Origin: an uncultured Collinsella sp.
GTDB taxonomy: Bacteria > Actinomycetota > Coriobacteriia > Coriobacteriales > Coriobacteriaceae
Assembly: GCA_902479095.1 (NCBI GenBank)
Contig: CABSNL010000030.1
Location: forward strand, 1 to 22,783
DNA length: 22,783 nt
Direction of reading: 5' to 3'
Of this stretch, positions 21,313 through 22,783 are shown piece by piece (within the stretch, counting starts at the first letter, position 1; every line of letters begins with the position of its first letter). The notes beneath the pieces are model-generated. The model did not search any database. It worked only from the letters and a program-made list of their open reading frames with translations, and was not told the DNA's origin. Made by a program: the position numbers and the translations under genes.

Positions 21313-22242
21313 CTAGCCCGTTACGTAATACCAAACAACGTTGTCGCCATTGGAGAGAACGTAGTTACTGCAGGCCGTCATGGGCGTTGTGCCGTTGACG
21401 GAGTACATCCAGCCGCTCGTGCCGCCGTACTGTTTCTCGGCCAAACCACCAATCGCGGAGACATACGTACCGTACGACGAGCCATGTGCGTTGACAGAAA
21501 GGCCCAGCGCGCACAGGGCATCGTAGACGGTAGCGCCTTCGTTAAAGGTAAAGGTGCCACCAGAGGACACAGGATTGCCCACAGAGCTCGATGTGACCGA
21601 AACCGTCACCGTAACGTAGCTAGGCTGCTGCGAGCTGCCCTGGTCGCCAGTAGAGGCGTTGCCGTTATCGGGGGCAGAAGATGCCCCGCTGGATGAGGAG
21701 GAGGCGCCAGGCGTAGAGCCGGCCCCGCCAGAAGAAGTCGAGTTCTGAGAAGTCGACTGATTGCCGTCGGTCTTTTTATTGCTGTTCTTCTCTCCAGACT
21801 TCTTGCCATCCTTGTCTTCGGACTTTTTGCTATCCGAGCCCTTGTTTGATTCCTTGTCCGAAGACTCGGACTCCTTCTTAGAGTCAGATTTATCCGAACC
21901 CTTAGACTCGTCGTTCGCACCATCCGAAGATTTGGAATCCTTGGAGCCAGCTTTACCCGAAGCGACGGTCGAGTCAGACCCCTTGGCGTCCTTCGCGACG
22001 ACGCTCTCCCCCGTCACGGTCTGAACGATCCAGTCAATGGACCAGGCGCCGCTCTCGGAAGGATGGACGAAGCCCAGCGATATGACAATTAGCGCAACGC
22101 ACGCGGCGGTCAGGACGCCAGTAAGCGCCTTCCGTCGAGGGGCGGACGCCGCCGAAGCGGCGCCCTGTTGCTTTGCATCGTCGAACTGAATGAACGAGGA
22201 ATTTGGTTGCTTGGGGTCAGCGTCCTTGGATTTATTGGACAC
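21313..22242 (-). CDS. Membrane-anchored surface protein with C-terminal DUF4430 domain
   Basis: It has 309 residues from the GTG at 22242, which has GAGG 4 nt upstream. A GTG at 22251 directly behind the previous stop is the alternative. The order is: a short cytoplasmic N-terminus, one membrane helix (about 41-60, ALTGVLTAACVALIVISLGFV), and a linker of some 110 residues made of Ser, Lys, Asp, Glu and Gly repeats. The C-terminal domain (about 205-309) ends with YGGTSGWMYSVNGTTPMTACSNYVLSNGDNVVWYYVTG. That end is the hallmark of DUF4430 (transcobalamin C-terminal-like), found on Gram-positive surface proteins. The domain may bind a ligand or mediate adhesion. It is translationally close to the gene before it, and both have the same type of linker. 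Confidence 0.88.
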   Translation of the reverse strand: MSNKSKDADPKQPNSSFIQFDDAKQQGAASAASAPRRKALTGVLTAACVALIVISLGFVHPSESGAWSIDWIVQTVTGESVVAKDAKGSDSTVASGKAGSKDSKSSDGANDESKGSDKSDSKKESESSDKESNKGSDSKKSEDKDGKKSGEKNSNKKTDGNQSTSQNSTSSGGAGSTPGASSSSSGASSAPDNGNASTGDQGSSQQPSYVTVTVSVTSSSVGNPVSSGGTFTFNEGATVYDALCALGLSVNAHGSSYGTYVSAIGGLAEKQYGGTSGWMYSVNGTTPMTACSNYVLSNGDNVVWYYVTG

Positions 22243-22251
22243 AGCCCTCAC

Positions 22252-22783
22252 CTACCGACGTTTGGTGAACACGAACACGCCGACGATGGCGAGACCGATG
22301 ACGCCGGCGGCAACGCCAACAATGGCGAGCGGGTTGGCGCCAGTCTCCTGCTCGGAAGCACTAGAGGGCTTCTTAGCAGTGGTCGTAGAAGCAGCACCCG
22401 TATCGGACTTGGAATCGGACTTCTTGTCGGACTTGCTGTCCTTCTTGTCAGACTTCTTGTCAGACTTCTTCTCGTCCTTCTTATCGGACTTATCGGAGTC
22501 CTTCTTGTTGGGCTTGTTGTCCTTGGTCTCGGTCTTGGTCGACACCGTCGTCTTGGTCATCGGCTTATGACCCGGAGCGACAGCGCCGCCAGCCTGCTGG
22601 CCCTTCGTGCCGGAGCCGGAACCCGTGCCCGTGCCAGCGCCAGCACCGGAACCGTTGCCAGCGCCACCATTGCCGCCATTGGAGCCAGAACCGCCATTGC
22701 CGCCAGGGTTAACAGCATTCTTGGTCCACTTGGCATACAGCGTCAGATCGGCCGTCACCGGCGTACTGAAGTCATCTGTCTCT
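22252..22783 (-). CDS. Cell-surface protein with InlB-type repeat (partial, N-terminus outside window)
   Basis: Only the last 176 or so residues are visible. The frame is open through the window end at 22783. The first visible part, ETDDFSTPVTADLTLYAKWTKN, is the end of a Listeria-Bacteroides (InlB B, Flg_new) repeat. A Gly/Ser/Asn-rich tract follows, then a Thr/Lys tract and a Lys/Ser/Asp repeat region (about 22390-22520, units such as SDKKSDKKD). The C-terminus has a helix (ANPLAIVGVAAGVIGLAIVGVFVF) followed by TKRR. This looks like a cell-wall anchor, but the residues before the helix read QETGA, not a clear LPxTG, so sortase attachment is uncertain. It ends at TAG directly before the DUF4430 gene, so the two are one operon. 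Confidence 0.85.
   Translation of the reverse strand, partial: ETDDFSTPVTADLTLYAKWTKNAVNPGGNGGSGSNGGNGGAGNGSGAGAGTGTGSGSGTKGQQAGGAVAPGHKPMTKTTVSTKTETKDNKPNKKDSDKSDKKDEKKSDKKSDKKDSKSDKKSDSKSDTGAASTTTAKKPSSASEQETGANPLAIVGVAAGVIGLAIVGVFVFTKRR

Noticed and set aside
22378..22520. Lys/Ser/Asp-coding tandem repeats as a possible CRISPR or VNTR array
   Set aside because: The units are short, imperfect and in frame with the surface protein. They are a low-complexity linker, not a CRISPR array.

Overview
The window looks like a chromosomal segment of a Gram-positive, high-G+C gut anaerobe of the class Coriobacteriia, most likely Collinsella or a close relative. This is inferred from the G+C-rich coding style, the Shine-Dalgarno (SD) sequences mixed with apparently leaderless genes, the arginine deiminase (ADI) genes, the class III fructose-bisphosphatase and the cell-surface proteins with S/K/D-rich linkers. 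No rRNA, tRNA, CRISPR array or intact insertion sequence was found.

Layout. 1-1009: a structured 113-bp repeat, then an unusual short-chain dehydrogenase (-). 1304-3067: a tail-anchored coiled-coil protein (+). 3068-3455: a gene-free stretch of repeats (a 19-bp hairpin, a GTCCCC-type direct repeat and a second copy of the 113-bp repeat). 3456-4667: queA (-). 4801-10722: an arginine-catabolism island with visibly lower G+C. Its minus-strand operon arcD-arcA-argF faces a divergent pair made of a second, diverged arginine deiminase and an XRE regulator with a degenerate S24 domain. 10784-11936: queH and a DUF3267 membrane metallopeptidase-like gene (-). 12069-15363: a methionyl-tRNA-synthetase-like protein with an altered KMSKS loop, then a Sun/NOL1-family rRNA m5C methyltransferase. 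15388-15558: a 56-residue membrane protein (-). 15750-16841: a TIM-barrel protein of unknown function. 16923-17814: a DegV gene interrupted by a frameshift in a run of six G. 18135-20051: fbp. 20130-21152: two tandem GtrA-family membrane proteins. 21313-22783: two surface-protein genes (-), the first of which continues beyond the window.

How the parts work together. ArcD (arginine/ornithine exchange), ArcA (arginine to citrulline) and the ornithine carbamoyltransferase (citrulline to ornithine plus carbamoyl phosphate) make most of an ADI energy pathway. Carbamate kinase, the ATP-forming step, is not in the window. The regulator gene lies 2 bp behind the second deiminase, and the divergent promoter region holds two near-identical 16-bp sites 31 bp apart. 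I propose that the regulator binds there and controls both arms. The island separates two queuosine genes, queH and queA, so it may have been inserted into a queuosine locus.

The strongest candidates for something new are the arc island with its second deiminase and serine-less S24 regulator, the repeated 113-bp hairpin element downstream of two minus-strand genes, and the MetRS-like protein with a degenerate KMSKS motif.
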